From Nitrospirales bacterium (GTDB lineage Bacteria; Nitrospirota; Nitrospiria; Nitrospirales; UBA8639), in the NCBI GenBank assembly GCA_021603905.1, contig BQIU01000019.1:1-52389 (forward strand): a DNA stretch of 52,389 bases, in the 5' to 3' direction. How positions within the stretch are numbered: position 1 is the first letter of the stretch; every line of letters begins with the position of its first letter. Under the pieces are notes generated by a model. The model saw only the letters and a list, made by a program, of their open reading frames with translations, made no database searches and was not told where the DNA came from. Position numbers and translations under genes: made by a program. This document shows positions 30,677 through 40,454 of this stretch, piece after piece.

Positions 30677-31984
30677 GTGTCCCTATCGAGCATTCAAACG
30701 TGTTTTGAGTTATGGCAGAGCCGGAACCTTTCATCGGATGAACTGAAACGTCATCAGGCTCGAAAACTGAGAGCCATGCTTCGACAGGCCTACGATCATG
30801 TCCCATTTTATCGAAAGATTTTTGACAAGAAGGGGATCACTCCTGATGACATCCTCAGTGCCGAAGATCTCTATCGCCTTCCAATTATTCGGCGAGAAGA
30901 TATCCAAGCTTCTCCTGTAGAGGAGTTTCGGGCCGCCGGGATTGATCTCCAAACATGCGTGGTTCGTCGAACGGGTGGCTCAACCGGAAAGCCCCTGAAC
31001 ATACTGACCCACAGGCAAGATCTTGAGTTTGAAGCCCTTGCTTGGATACGAACCTGGCTCCGACTCGGTCTGAAGATTACGGATCGGCAAGTCGTCATTA
31101 AAGATCTGAATGATCATAATTTTTCAGATAAGACTCGATGGTTTCAGCATCTCGGGTTCTTACAGGTTCGCTATGTTGATTTGTATAAGCAGGTTCCTCT
31201 TTTACTTGAGGAATTGGCAAATTGCCAGCTAGAGGTTATTCGGGGAAGTCCTACAATTCTAGGAGCGCTGGCAAAGGAGATAAGCAAGACGCCTAAGTAT
31301 AAAGAAATCCGTCCTCGTTTGATTTTTACACGAGGCGATATCCTAAGTGCGCAGGTGAAGTCTCTTTTGGAAGAGAACTTCGGAAGCCGTGTCGTGGATT
31401 GCTATGGTGCCACTGAAGGTGGATGTATTGCCTGGCAGTGTCCGAACTGCGGGTCCTATCATGTGAATGAAGATTTGCTTGTCGTAGAGGTGATCAAAAA
31501 TGGACAGCTCGTAACGCCTGGCGAAGTTGGGGAAGTCGTGATCACGAATCTCTTTTCTCGTGCCATGCCGTTTATCCGATATTCCCTTGGCGACCTATGC
31601 CGTATTGAAGACAAAACGTGTGGAGAACACTCAGGAACCCTCTGCCTTCAGCCCATTCTGGGAAGAACAGCTGACCAAATTGTCTTACGAGATGGTCGCG
31701 TGATTCAACCGGACTTCTTTAGGCCCGATGAGTTCGAGGGGGTCTTGGAATACCAAGTCATTCACGAAAGGATTCATGACGGACGCATCGATCAACTCAC
31801 AGTTCGAATTGTTAAGGATCATGACCTTCATCAGGAAATGTTGGAGGCGGTCCGGCAGAAAGACCAGGAGTTCCTGGGAAGAGAATGTAATTTATCTATT
31901 GAATTTGTAGATTCGATTCAGGTCGAAGGGCAGGCAAAGTTTAAAAGAGTCATTTCGAAGGTCCTGACTCAAGCTGAATCCTAA
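30677..31984 (+). CDS. PaaK/CapK-type adenylate-forming enzyme (phenylacetate-CoA ligase family)
   Basis: A 435-residue adenylate-forming enzyme. The ATP-binding P-loop appears as RRTGGSTGKPL (~96-106) and the A5 motif as DCYGATEGG (~242-250). A Cys-x-x-Cys pair (CPNCG) follows, as in several PaaK-like proteins. Family members in polysaccharide loci (CapK) are annotated by analogy only; the acid they activate is mostly unknown. GTG start at 30677, 20 bases after the fusion glycosyltransferase, with a distant GAAGGA. It reads into the flippase gene after 22 bases, so the three genes form one unit. Substrate not predictable from sequence. Confidence 0.85.
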   Translation: MSLSSIQTCFELWQSRNLSSDELKRHQARKLRAMLRQAYDHVPFYRKIFDKKGITPDDILSAEDLYRLPIIRREDIQASPVEEFRAAGIDLQTCVVRRTGGSTGKPLNILTHRQDLEFEALAWIRTWLRLGLKITDRQVVIKDLNDHNFSDKTRWFQHLGFLQVRYVDLYKQVPLLLEELANCQLEVIRGSPTILGALAKEISKTPKYKEIRPRLIFTRGDILSAQVKSLLEENFGSRVVDCYGATEGGCIAWQCPNCGSYHVNEDLLVVEVIKNGQLVTPGEVGEVVITNLFSRAMPFIRYSLGDLCRIEDKTCGEHSGTLCLQPILGRTADQIVLRDGRVIQPDFFRPDEFEGVLEYQVIHERIHDGRIDQLTVRIVKDHDLHQEMLEAVRQKDQEFLGRECNLSIEFVDSIQVEGQAKFKRVISKVLTQAES

Positions 31985-32006
31985 TTCTGAAAGAGGTTGG
32001 CCTTTA

Positions 32007-33452
32007 GTGAGCGATACCGTCACGCGAGGGTCCGTGTATCTTGGGGCCCAACAGATTGTCGCCCTCCTGTCCATGGTGGCAGTTCATACATGTGCGGCGA
32101 GGTATCTTGGGCCCGTAGCGTATGGACATTTTGCCGTTGTGTTAGCCCTTCTCTCTATTCTCACGCTGTCTTTGCTCGTCGGTATTCCAAATGCCGTGTC
32201 GAAATTCACAGCAGAAGACAGAGGAAGTGCTGGGACTATCCTGAGGAAGGGGCTTCTTGTTCAAAGCGGAATTGCACTTGGGCTATGCGGTCTTTTGTAT
32301 CTTGCAGCAAGCTCGTTGGCCGAATTCCTTGGCAATCCCAATTTGGCACCACTTATTCAGTTTGCGTCACTTTCACTCCCATGCACAGGGCTAGCCTATG
32401 TCTACATCCACTCGCTCAATGGGATCCGTGCATTTGCAAAACAAGCAGTCGTGCTAGCGGCATCGAATGTCTTCAAGGCAATCGGAATCCTGGCATTCCT
32501 TTTCTTTGGATTCGGTTTAGAGGGGGCCGTGCTTGGAATTGTCTGTGCGGCGGTTGTGACGCTTCTGGTGTCTGCAACATTCTGTCGCGGTGTGGAAGGA
32601 AGGCAACGGTGTGAAACACGCAAGCTTACGATCTTCGGTGCACAGCTGGCGATCACGTATTTGACGGTAGAAATTTGGAATCAATCGGACCTTTTGATGT
32701 TGCAAATTCTGGGAACACAATCGGAGGATGTTGGTTTGTTAGGGGTCGTCAACACTCTACGAAGTATTCTCGATACCATTTTTTTACCACTATTTACCAT
32801 GCTGTTTCCCATCGCCTCCCAATGTCTCGCTGTTGGAGATGCTTCAGTTGTGGCGCACTATATGCAAAAAGGTGTGACTTATGTGTTTTTACTCGTGTCC
32901 CCTCTTGTGGTGATAACGTTTTTTATCGGGCAGGACATTCTCGGAATGGTCTACGGTTCTGAGTATCTCACCGGGGCGTTCGCTGTGGCACCGCTTCTGA
33001 TGTCGACTCTCTTTTATATCCTGTACGAGTTATTGGATACCTTCATTTGCGGAAGTGGAAACGCTTTTCTTTCTTTACGAATCGCAGCTAGCTTGCTGCT
33101 CACTCACATTGGACTCAACTGGTTTCTTATCCCAAGGTATGGCATTCAGGGAGTCGTCATCACAAATATCGTGATGTCGCTCCTTGCAACCTTAGCGATG
33201 TGGATTGCGGTCAAGCGGTTGCTGACCTTACGAATTGATTGGCTCTCAATTGGAAAAATTATAATTTGTTCGCTCGGGCTTTCTACACCATTTCTCCTAT
33301 GGCAGGCTGAAACTGGGCTCGGGTCTGTGCTTATGGCAGTTGTGTGTTTAGGAGGGTATCTATGTTTGCTGGTCACATGGAATGTTATAGACACTGAAGC
33401 TATCTCGAGGATGAAAACCATGGGGAAATATGTTGCGTATCGTGAGGTCTGA
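32007..33452 (+). CDS. Wzx-like polysaccharide flippase (MOP superfamily)
   Basis: A 481-residue membrane protein with about 12-14 hydrophobic helices across its whole length. The N-terminal signature RGSVYLGAQQIVALLSMVAV followed by RYLGPVAYGHFAVV is typical of oligosaccharide flippases of the Wzx/RfbX type, which move lipid-linked repeat units across the inner membrane. GTG start at 32007. It follows the PaaK-like gene by 22 bases. No Wzy polymerase or Wzz is seen nearby, so export may use genes outside the window. Confidence 0.88.
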   Translation: MSDTVTRGSVYLGAQQIVALLSMVAVHTCAARYLGPVAYGHFAVVLALLSILTLSLLVGIPNAVSKFTAEDRGSAGTILRKGLLVQSGIALGLCGLLYLAASSLAEFLGNPNLAPLIQFASLSLPCTGLAYVYIHSLNGIRAFAKQAVVLAASNVFKAIGILAFLFFGFGLEGAVLGIVCAAVVTLLVSATFCRGVEGRQRCETRKLTIFGAQLAITYLTVEIWNQSDLLMLQILGTQSEDVGLLGVVNTLRSILDTIFLPLFTMLFPIASQCLAVGDASVVAHYMQKGVTYVFLLVSPLVVITFFIGQDILGMVYGSEYLTGAFAVAPLLMSTLFYILYELLDTFICGSGNAFLSLRIAASLLLTHIGLNWFLIPRYGIQGVVITNIVMSLLATLAMWIAVKRLLTLRIDWLSIGKIIICSLGLSTPFLLWQAETGLGSVLMAVVCLGGYLCLLVTWNVIDTEAISRMKTMGKYVAYREV

Positions 33453-33655
33453 AGTGAAGCTCAATGTCAGATCTTCGTCCGAGAGTTCGTGAGATATTCA
33501 AGAATATTGGGCTCAGTTGTACAAAGCAAATATTCAGTCCTGGATGCAAGAAAAGGACAAGATGGAGAATACTAAAATTGGAGGCGGTGGGCCAGGACAG
33601 TCAGAGGAATGGCCACCATGCCAGTAGCTAAGAATCTCAACGGAGTTAAATTGCG

Positions 33656-34228
33656 ATGATACATCACGATGTGGAAATTGCTAATAATATGATTGAAGGG
33701 GCTGGGCTTGTCGCCAGCAAACTCATTGAGAAGGGAACGATGGTCGCAAAGTTAAATCCTGATGATAGGCGAGTGACGGACGAAGAACTTCTCCAGCTGC
33801 CTAAAGAACTTCATGGATTGGTCTTATCTTACAAGAACCATACCTCGGTCATCACGACAGATAACTGGAAGTATATGAATCATAGTTGTAATCCGACTAC
33901 TTGGTGGGCCGACGATGATTCACTTGAGGCATTGCGCGATATTCATCCAGGAGAAGAGGTGACGTTCGATTATGCAACAGCTGATGTACATCCCTGGTGG
34001 AGGACCAAATGGTCATGCACGTGTGGGGCAGACAACTGTAGAGGATTCATTTCCGGTCGAGATTGTCTTAACCCTGCCTTTCAAGAACGTTATCGAGGGC
34101 ACCTCCCGAGCTGGGTGCTGGAATTTATCGCGGAGCAATCCGGACTACGCGGCTGGATAATGGGGAGCATTGCAAAGCTGGTTGAGATGTTTCGACGAGT
34201 GAAGGGAGCCTTCAGCACAGGTTCGTAA
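33656..34228 (+). CDS. SET-domain protein-lysine methyltransferase, copy 1
   Basis: A 190-residue protein consisting of a SET domain (~5-105) plus a post-SET zinc cluster and a helical tail. The catalytic motifs are YMNHSCNP (NHSC) and GEEVTFDYA. The post-SET pattern is CTCGADNCRG (C-x-C-x4-C), which with the NHSC Cys should bind zinc. All are known hallmarks of SAM-dependent lysine methyltransferases. The C-terminal ~65 residues contain RYRGHLPSWVLEFI, shared with the next gene. GGAG at 33642 is ten bases before ATG 33656. The target protein is unknown. Confidence 0.9.
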   Translation: MIHHDVEIANNMIEGAGLVASKLIEKGTMVAKLNPDDRRVTDEELLQLPKELHGLVLSYKNHTSVITTDNWKYMNHSCNPTTWWADDDSLEALRDIHPGEEVTFDYATADVHPWWRTKWSCTCGADNCRGFISGRDCLNPAFQERYRGHLPSWVLEFIAEQSGLRGWIMGSIAKLVEMFRRVKGAFSTGS

Positions 34229-34259
34229 GGATTGATCTACTAACGAATAGGTGAAATGT

Positions 34260-34847
34260 ATGGAAAGTACATTCCTTCAGACCTACGATAGTCCCATCGA
34301 AGGTAAAGGTCTTGTTGCCACCACGTTCATCCCCGCAGGGACAGTATTATGGACCGCAAGCTCTGACTATGTTGAGCTCACTCTTAAGGAGTTGCGACAG
34401 CGACCAATAGAACAGCAGCATCTTGCTTATCGATGCGGGAAGGATAGATTTATTCTCGCGTTTGACGACAGTCAGTATATGAACCACAGTTGTGAGCCCA
34501 ATACCTGGTGGCTTGGAGATGAGATGACTGCCGCACGACGCGATATTCAGCCTGGCGAGGAAATCACCTACGATTATGCCACCTCCGAGGCGCATCCGTG
34601 GTGGAAAGAGAAATGGGTATGCCAGTGCGGAGCCAATAATTGTCGGGGAGTGCTTACTGGTCGAGATTGCCTTGATCCAGTCTTTCAGGAACGCTATCGA
34701 GGCCATCTCCCGAGTTGGGTCTTGAAATTTATTGAGGAACAATCCGGGCTGCGGGGCACAGTGACAGGATGTTTGGCGAATTTCGTCGAGGTGACTCGAA
34801 AAGTGAAGCACGCCTGGAGATCGTTCCGTTGCCATCGGGAACGATGA
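34260..34847 (+). CDS. SET-domain protein-lysine methyltransferase, copy 2
   Basis: A tandem paralogue of the preceding gene, in the same orientation and 31 bases after it. It has YMNHSCEP, GEEITYDYA and CQCGANNCRG, then the shared tail RYRGHLPSWVLKFIEEQSGLRG. ATG 34260 was chosen over GTG 34251 for two reasons. AGGTGA is five bases upstream, and the distance from Met to the conserved IEGxGL block is then 18 residues, exactly as in copy 1. The N-terminal 60 residues diverge more than the rest, which suggests different targets. Both DNA sequences align well in the 3' half, so the duplication is moderately recent. Confidence 0.9.
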   Translation: MESTFLQTYDSPIEGKGLVATTFIPAGTVLWTASSDYVELTLKELRQRPIEQQHLAYRCGKDRFILAFDDSQYMNHSCEPNTWWLGDEMTAARRDIQPGEEITYDYATSEAHPWWKEKWVCQCGANNCRGVLTGRDCLDPVFQERYRGHLPSWVLKFIEEQSGLRGTVTGCLANFVEVTRKVKHAWRSFRCHRER

Positions 34848-35048
34848 ATTCTGGCAAGTGCCTGACAGATTATCGAACATACGTACTCCGGTACTCGAGG
34901 CGAATGATCAACTCTTAGCAGAAATTTGAATCTATATAGTAGAAAAGGGCACAAAAACTCAGGTGATTCGAAGATTGAAGGTGCTTTCAGTACTGACATG
35001 TTCCGAGCTCGTCGCTAGGCTGCTCGGGGGCGGCGCTTCATTGCTCGT

Positions 35049-36410
35049 GTGGAGGCGTCCTGCTTGATCCTGATCCTGACGATCATCGCTGTCGTGCTCA
35101 CATTGTGGAGCGTCGTCCGTGTTCTCGGCTCGCGCGAGAGCGAAGACGCGAGCGTCGCCCTCGTCCTGATCGGGCTCCTGCACGTCGCGGGTTTCACTCT
35201 CCTGTTCTTCGCATTCCCTGTCGTTTTCATCCGTTCCATCTCGGAGGATCAGTGGGTAGAATGGATGACATTCTGGTGCGCGCTACTCGCGGCTGGCATC
35301 GGAGTGAGGGCGTTTATCCGACTCGTCGGGCAGGATCGGTGGGTTGCGGTGTCGGTACTCGCGCTGTCGCTCTTCTGCCTCTTTTTCGCGCTAGAGGAGA
35401 TCAGCTGGGGTCAGCGGATCCTGTCGTTCGAGGGACCGGAGTTCATTACGTCCCGAAACTCGCAGAGCGAAACGAATCTGCACAACCTGTTTATGGGTCC
35501 GGGCAAATCAGAATGGAATATTAAATCAGTGGTGTTCGCGGGGATCGTGATTTTCGCAATTGGAGTGCCAGCATGGCTCCTTGATCGAGGCCGGGGCAGC
35601 TGGCTCGCCCGGTGGCCATTTCCTCCCGCCGGCGCGGCGCCGATCTTCCTTGCCTCCGCACTCTGCTTTAAATACCTGCAACACTACCGTCTCGACGAAC
35701 TCGGGGAATATCTCCTCGCGTTGGGCCTGCTCGTGACCCTTGCCGCGTCGGTCACCCGAGCGCAGGGCCTCACCCTTCGACGTCAAGCCGTGCTCGCAGG
35801 CTGGGGCGCGATCCTCATGGTCTCCCTTGGGACCTCGGCCATAGAGCTCGGTTCTGCGGACGGACGCATGTGGAGCCGGAACATCTTCCAATACTACCTC
35901 TATAGCTTTGCGATGGACCGCTACCCCAAGGATGGCCTCTGGCAGAATTCGCGGAGAGTGCTCGAGTATGCAGAGAGGGAGGGGTTCGAGAATCAGCGTA
36001 CTTGGCTTCTGCTCGCACGTGCAACGAAAGCCCAGGGCGACGAGGAAGGAGCGAGGACATATCTTCAGAAAGCGATGGTCCAGTCGGACGCGGACGTGAA
36101 GGCCCATCCCAACGATCCGTTCCGGCTCTACAGCGCGGCACTTGTCCACAAAGAGCTGCACCAATCGGCAGAGGCCAACTCTCTCGAAAGCGCAGCGCTG
36201 CTTCGCGTCGAGGAGATGCTAGGGGCCGATCCCGGCAACGGGGTGCTCCGAACTCTACAAGGGTACCTGTACCAGGAGCTGGGCAACAAAGCCCGCGCCA
36301 CGGCCACGTTGAAGGAAATGGACGAATGGGATCCAGCCTTTGCTCATGGTTTTCGCTACATGACGTTTACCGCGACAGAGGAGGCAGCGGTCCATGCACG
36401 TCGGTTCTGA
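35049..36410 (+). CDS. GC-rich membrane protein with C-terminal TPR-like repeats, function unknown
   Basis: A 453-residue protein with about eight or nine hydrophobic segments in residues 1-~255, then a soluble helical part (~280-453) that looks like tetratricopeptide-type repeats (for example ATKAQGDEEGARTYLQKAM). The motif FALEEISWGQRIL followed by a conserved NLHN is one I recall from a widespread family of uncharacterised membrane proteins. Codons are strongly GC-ending, unlike either neighbour. A stop lies in frame just upstream, so GTG 35049 is the earliest start; its ribosome site is poor. It sits beside a tyrosine-recombinase relic, so acquisition by transfer is likely. Confidence 0.75.
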   Translation: MEASCLILILTIIAVVLTLWSVVRVLGSRESEDASVALVLIGLLHVAGFTLLFFAFPVVFIRSISEDQWVEWMTFWCALLAAGIGVRAFIRLVGQDRWVAVSVLALSLFCLFFALEEISWGQRILSFEGPEFITSRNSQSETNLHNLFMGPGKSEWNIKSVVFAGIVIFAIGVPAWLLDRGRGSWLARWPFPPAGAAPIFLASALCFKYLQHYRLDELGEYLLALGLLVTLAASVTRAQGLTLRRQAVLAGWGAILMVSLGTSAIELGSADGRMWSRNIFQYYLYSFAMDRYPKDGLWQNSRRVLEYAEREGFENQRTWLLLARATKAQGDEEGARTYLQKAMVQSDADVKAHPNDPFRLYSAALVHKELHQSAEANSLESAALLRVEEMLGADPGNGVLRTLQGYLYQELGNKARATATLKEMDEWDPAFAHGFRYMTFTATEEAAVHARRF

Positions 36411-36511
36411 CCACCGAAGCGCGCATGACCGCTTCGAGTTTCCAGATGGCCAGCGCCCTGACATCTGGGTAGACGAAAATGAAATAGCCGCCTGTGGTTT
36501 ATATGACGGGG

Positions 36512-36800
36512 GATGTTCTCAGGTTGATGGCAAGAGCGAACGAGCTGAGAGACAGGTACCATCCCTCCTGCCCCTTCGTGTGCCATCGTAAAACGGAACC
36601 GTTCAACGAACTGCTGCATGGATGAATGCAGCCTGCGAACGGGTAGGGCTAGAAGAGAGAACCTTCCACGATCTCAAACGCTGCGCAATCCGCAGCATAA
36701 CTTGAGTGAGGTCGCCCAGAGACCGTGATCATATCCTTATGGTGTCCCTGGCGCCGGGAAAAACGTTTCGGAATTTGAAACCGGTGACAGGCCCTGTGTT
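36512..36800 (+). pseudogene. relic of a tyrosine recombinase (phage-type integrase), C-terminal part, frameshifted
   Basis: In one frame from 36512 the translation reads RLMARANELRDRYHP then CPFVCHRKTEPFNELL, and stops at 36622. In the next frame from 36619 it continues WMNAACERVGLEERTFHDLK and RCAIRSI. This is the typical WVFHRNGKPI...W..ACKRAGL..R.FHDLRRTAVRN pattern of tyrosine recombinases, including the HxxR box region (HDLKR). A further stop follows at about 36703. The N-terminal half is not recognisable. The 36411-36839 gap contains nothing else I can name. Confidence 0.75.
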
Positions 36801-36839
36801 AGTCGTGTCAGTCAACGACCGTTTTACGAGATCTGACAA

Positions 36840-38624
36840 ATGTCAAAATCCGACCAAAATTCTTTTTTCACCTCCAGGGTCTATCTGGTAACCGCCTGTA
36901 TTGTGCTGATATGCATGGCTGCTCTTTTGCGGTTTTCACATCTCGGGGCTATGGATTTCGGTATCGATGAGATCCTCCATGTGTATGCAGCGCAAGAGCT
37001 AATCCAGGGAAAACCTCCGGTGTTGCCATCTGGATTTGAATACGATCGAAGTCTACCTTTTTCCTATTTGGTCGCGATGGCAGGATTTTATGGAGGGTTT
37101 AATGAGCTTGCCTTACGTGTCCCAAGCGCCATACTGGGAACACTGGTTGTGTTTTTCGTGTATTGGTTGACGACGAGATGGTATTCGGCCTTCGCCGGTC
37201 TGGTGGCGGCCTTCTTAACGACATTTTCGCCAATGGAAATTGCACATTCTCGCGAAGTGAGAATGTACATGCTGTTTCAGCTGCTGTACTTACTTACGGT
37301 CTTTTTTTTCTATGAAGGATTCGAAACGATTTCACCGAAAAATCTGGAAAAGTCGAAACCCTCCGCCATCAAGCGATGGATTGAAGCTTATCAAATTCGC
37401 CCAATGTTTTTGTTGTGTTCTGCGGGAACATTTTTGATAGCGTGGAAGATCCATACACTGATTTTCCCAGCTATCTCTGGCTTCCTTTTGTACATTTTCA
37501 TGATGGGTGTTGTCACCATCTTTATAAGGGCACCCCATAATCTCGTCCGGAAAAAATACATAGGAACGTGTCTTTTGCTCCTGCTTGGAGCATCTGCAGC
37601 TAGCCTCTTGCTTCCAAGCGCGGTTGAAGAACTGACGGCGGTGATTGATGGTCCACTTGCATGGGGACAGGAAAATGCAGATAACTGGAGCTACTATCGT
37701 TGGCTACTTCTTGATGAATACCCAATCGTATTTGGCGGTCTCACGATTCTGCTTCTTTGTTGCCTGTTGAAGAACAGTAAAGTTGGACTGTTTCTTTGCT
37801 GTACTCTTCTCCTCCCTCTTTTGCTGCATAGTTTGATCTTACCGATGAAAAGTTATCGTTACATCATGTATATCTTTCCTCTGATATATATGGCAGCCGG
37901 AGTCGGTATTGCTCAACTTCTTACTGCACTATGGACATCAGGACATTCGTTCAACAATCAGCGGTATGTACCAAAACACCTTTGGCATCTGTTGTGGTCA
38001 GGTGCGTTGTGCCTCGCGGTTCTCGGAGTCTTGATAAATATGCCATGGTTTATGCGAACCGTAAAAGATTACGCAAATGACTACCAGTCTCCTCATGTTA
38101 CCGACGTCCAACATCACCGATGGAAAAACGCAATGCAATATATTTCTGAACATCAACGAGATGAAGACGTCATTGTCTCTGGGTACCCGTTACTTTCTCG
38201 TCATTATGGAGCAACCCACCCCCTGTATTTTATGAATAATGTCTACTTGCTGAATAATGAACAGGGAAACCAGACGAATGAACAAGGAGAACTGATTGAT
38301 TATACGTTTGGAGCCCCTGTACTTAAAAATCTTGAGGATTTGAAACGGATACTGAACAGTCATAAGTCGGGATGGGTGATGACGTATAAGTGGCGTCAAG
38401 ATCGATTTTGGAATAATCCAGATATTGCCAGTCCAACATTAGGGATGTTTTCACACGAGGTGCTTTGTTACATCGAAGATCATCTGGAGAGGCAGAGTAT
38501 TCCCAATGCTCCAGATATGGCCTTGTGGCGTTGGAGCTCTGGGGTCATACCCAAAAACGGGCGAAAAATCCCAGAGATCGGCAAGCCATGCCGAATGGCT
38601 TCTAGTAGTAAGAGGTGTTGTTGA
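36840..38624 (+). CDS. membrane glycosyltransferase, GT39/ArnT-like (PMT_2 type)
   Basis: A 594-residue protein with about ten to twelve membrane helices in residues 15-~410 and a soluble C-terminal domain. Family marks are the first periplasmic loop with acidic residues after helix 1 (MDFGIDEILHVYAAQELI) and the second-loop segment AHSREVRMYMLF. These are typical of the dolichyl-phosphate-mannose mannosyltransferase/ArnT-like superfamily, which transfer sugars from polyprenyl-phosphate donors on the periplasmic face. Start ATG 36840; no strong ribosome site is visible. It ends the polysaccharide region. Acceptor unknown: lipid A, protein or a glycan are all possible. Confidence 0.82.
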   Translation: MSKSDQNSFFTSRVYLVTACIVLICMAALLRFSHLGAMDFGIDEILHVYAAQELIQGKPPVLPSGFEYDRSLPFSYLVAMAGFYGGFNELALRVPSAILGTLVVFFVYWLTTRWYSAFAGLVAAFLTTFSPMEIAHSREVRMYMLFQLLYLLTVFFFYEGFETISPKNLEKSKPSAIKRWIEAYQIRPMFLLCSAGTFLIAWKIHTLIFPAISGFLLYIFMMGVVTIFIRAPHNLVRKKYIGTCLLLLLGASAASLLLPSAVEELTAVIDGPLAWGQENADNWSYYRWLLLDEYPIVFGGLTILLLCCLLKNSKVGLFLCCTLLLPLLLHSLILPMKSYRYIMYIFPLIYMAAGVGIAQLLTALWTSGHSFNNQRYVPKHLWHLLWSGALCLAVLGVLINMPWFMRTVKDYANDYQSPHVTDVQHHRWKNAMQYISEHQRDEDVIVSGYPLLSRHYGATHPLYFMNNVYLLNNEQGNQTNEQGELIDYTFGAPVLKNLEDLKRILNSHKSGWVMTYKWRQDRFWNNPDIASPTLGMFSHEVLCYIEDHLERQSIPNAPDMALWRWSSGVIPKNGRKIPEIGKPCRMASSSKRCC

Positions 38625-39075
38625 ACAAAATAGGCAGTCTGCAACATGCGTTAGGATAGACATTATTCCAACAGGTCCCGGTATTCTTAATCAACCATTT
38701 ATAGCTCTCTTCCACTTCCTGACCGACTTTGTCGTCGCTGAGAAAATCGCGAGAGGTTCCGACGGAGAGTCCTCTGGCAAAGCGATGGGATTGTTCGACT
38801 TAATGATCTATTGCGTAATCTGATGTCGAACTCCACCTCATCGAGGTGACGAAGCAGGATGAAGCATTTCAGGATTTGCCTATAGGTTGGGAGGGGCTCG
38901 ATACAGTCCGTGTTGAGACGAATAGGAATTGAGAGTTGGAACAGTGGAAAAGGCTTCGTGACTCTCAGCTTGAGGATGGCAACAATAAAAGCGAAAAGTA
39001 TCATTACTAGTGATCAAGGAACAGTTGCGTATTCAACAAACCGTGTGGCTTCACTATATAGAAAGCTATAGAATA
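38625..39075. other. intergenic region without recognised content
   Basis: About 450 bases between convergent genes (the membrane glycosyltransferase and bioA). Open frames on both strands are short, have no family signature and overlap each other. I see no clear terminator with a T run, tRNA or repeat. It could contain decayed coding sequence, but I cannot identify it. Confidence 0.4.
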
Positions 39076-40437
39076 TTAATGAATTTCTCGAATAGACCGT
39101 TGAAGAATCTTCACCATTTCCTTGAGTTCTTTTGTGGTCACACTGAAAGGGGGCAGAAGAACTAAGACATTACCAATTGGACGGATTAAGAGGCCTCGTT
39201 TTTGACATTCTTTTGCCACTCGATAACCCATGCGTTCTGTGAGTGGAAAAGGGTTTTTGGTTTTCGTGTCTTTCACGAGTTCAATGCCCACCATAAATCC
39301 GCATTGACGGATATCTCCAATCAACGCTTCTTTTTTCATATCCTTAAGAAGAGCACTTAGCAACTTAATCTTTTTCTTTAATTTTCCAAGTACATGTTCT
39401 TCTTCAAAAATTTCTAAATTTGCGAGGGCTGCCGCACAACCAAGTGGGTTGCCGGTATAGCTATGGCCGTGAAAAAAAGTCTTCCATTCATGATAATCTC
39501 CTAAAAAGGCCTGGTAGATTTTTTCATTTGTGAGCGTCGCAGCCAAAGGCATATACCCTCCAGTGAGGCCCTTCGAGATAGCCATAAGATCTGGTGTGAC
39601 GTCTTCATGTTCGCAGGCAAACATTCGACCTGTGCGTCCAAATCCAGTGGCCACCTCATCAGCAATAAGTAAGACATTAAATTTTGTACAGAGGCCTCGG
39701 ATTCTTTTGAGATATCCAGACGGGGAGGGGATAATGCCTGCTACAGCTTGGACCATTGGCTCAATAATAATACCGGCAATCTCTTCGTGATTTCTCCTAA
39801 GCAAATCTTCGAGTGGACTGAGACAGTCTATTTGGCAAGATGGATACGTCAGCTCCAACGGACAACGATAACAATGAGGGGAGGGGACTTCATGCGCTTG
39901 AAAAAGGACCGCGTAAAAGGGCTTGTGAAAGAGCTCCACTCCGCTGAGGCTCATCCCGCCTACCGTATCCCCATGATAGGCCTGACTCAGATGAATGAAG
40001 GTTCGCTTTTGCGGTTGCGCTGGCTTGACTTGCGCCCAATACTGAATGGCCATCTTGAGAGCGACTTCGACTGCCGTCGACCCATCATCTGAATAAAACA
40101 CACGAGATAAGCCTGGAGGAGACAAATCAATAAGTTTTTTGGCCAACTGGATAGCTGGAGGATTCGAAAGCCCCAGCATGGTTGTATGCGCAACGTGCTT
40201 AAGTTGACGACGGATGGCTTTGTCAATTTTTGGGTGTTGATGACCATGGATATTGACCCAAATTGACGAGGTTCCATCCATATACCGACGCCCTTGCGTA
40301 TCAATCAGGTAGGAACCTTTCCCACGTTCAATAATAATTGGGTCTTCTTCAACCCATTCTTTCATCTGCGTAAAGGGGTGCCAGAGAACCTGATGGTCGA
40401 GCGTCGCGAGTTGCTTGTGGGTGTACTGGCGTTTCAT
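39076..40437 (-). CDS. bioA: adenosylmethionine--8-amino-7-oxononanoate aminotransferase
   Basis: Makes 7,8-diaminononanoate for biotin, using SAM as amino donor and PLP as cofactor. Class III aminotransferase marks: the HPFTQM motif at the N-terminus, [11 protein letters not shown], the [15 protein letters not shown] block, and the PLP lysine in [15 protein letters not shown]. The start was moved to ATG 40437 (453 residues, usual length). The longer open frame begins at a TTG (40494) overlapping lepA; from 40437 the conserved [13 protein letters not shown] follows quickly, with GAAGG nine bases upstream. It lies alone, divergent from lepA, without other bio genes. Confidence 0.95.
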   Translation of the reverse strand: MKRQYTHKQLATLDHQVLWHPFTQMKEWVEEDPIIIERGKGSYLIDTQGRRYMDGTSSIWVNIHGHQHPKIDKAIRRQLKHVAHTTMLGLSNPPAIQLAKKLIDLSPPGLSRVFYSDDGSTAVEVALKMAIQYWAQVKPAQPQKRTFIHLSQAYHGDTVGGMSLSGVELFHKPFYAVLFQAHEVPSPHCYRCPLELTYPSCQIDCLSPLEDLLRRNHEEIAGIIIEPMVQAVAGIIPSPSGYLKRIRGLCTKFNVLLIADEVATGFGRTGRMFACEHEDVTPDLMAISKGLTGGYMPLAATLTNEKIYQAFLGDYHEWKTFFHGHSYTGNPLGCAAALANLEIFEEEHVLGKLKKKIKLLSALLKDMKKEALIGDIRQCGFMVGIELVKDTKTKNPFPLTERMGYRVAKECQKRGLLIRPIGNVLVLLPPFSVTTKELKEMVKILQRSIREIH

Positions 40438-40454
40438 CGTGTCAAACCTTCGAA

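Noticed and set aside
32402..32720. Minus-strand frames inside the flippase gene
   Set aside because: Antisense shadows of a clear membrane protein gene.
35526..36164. Long minus-strand frame (212 residues) inside the GC-rich membrane protein gene
   Set aside because: Typical long antisense frame of GC-rich coding DNA; the plus-strand product has helices, TPR-like repeats and a known family motif.
38506..39004. Open frames on both strands between the membrane glycosyltransferase and bioA
   Set aside because: They overlap each other or the end of the glycosyltransferase gene, lack conserved motifs and lack ribosome sites.
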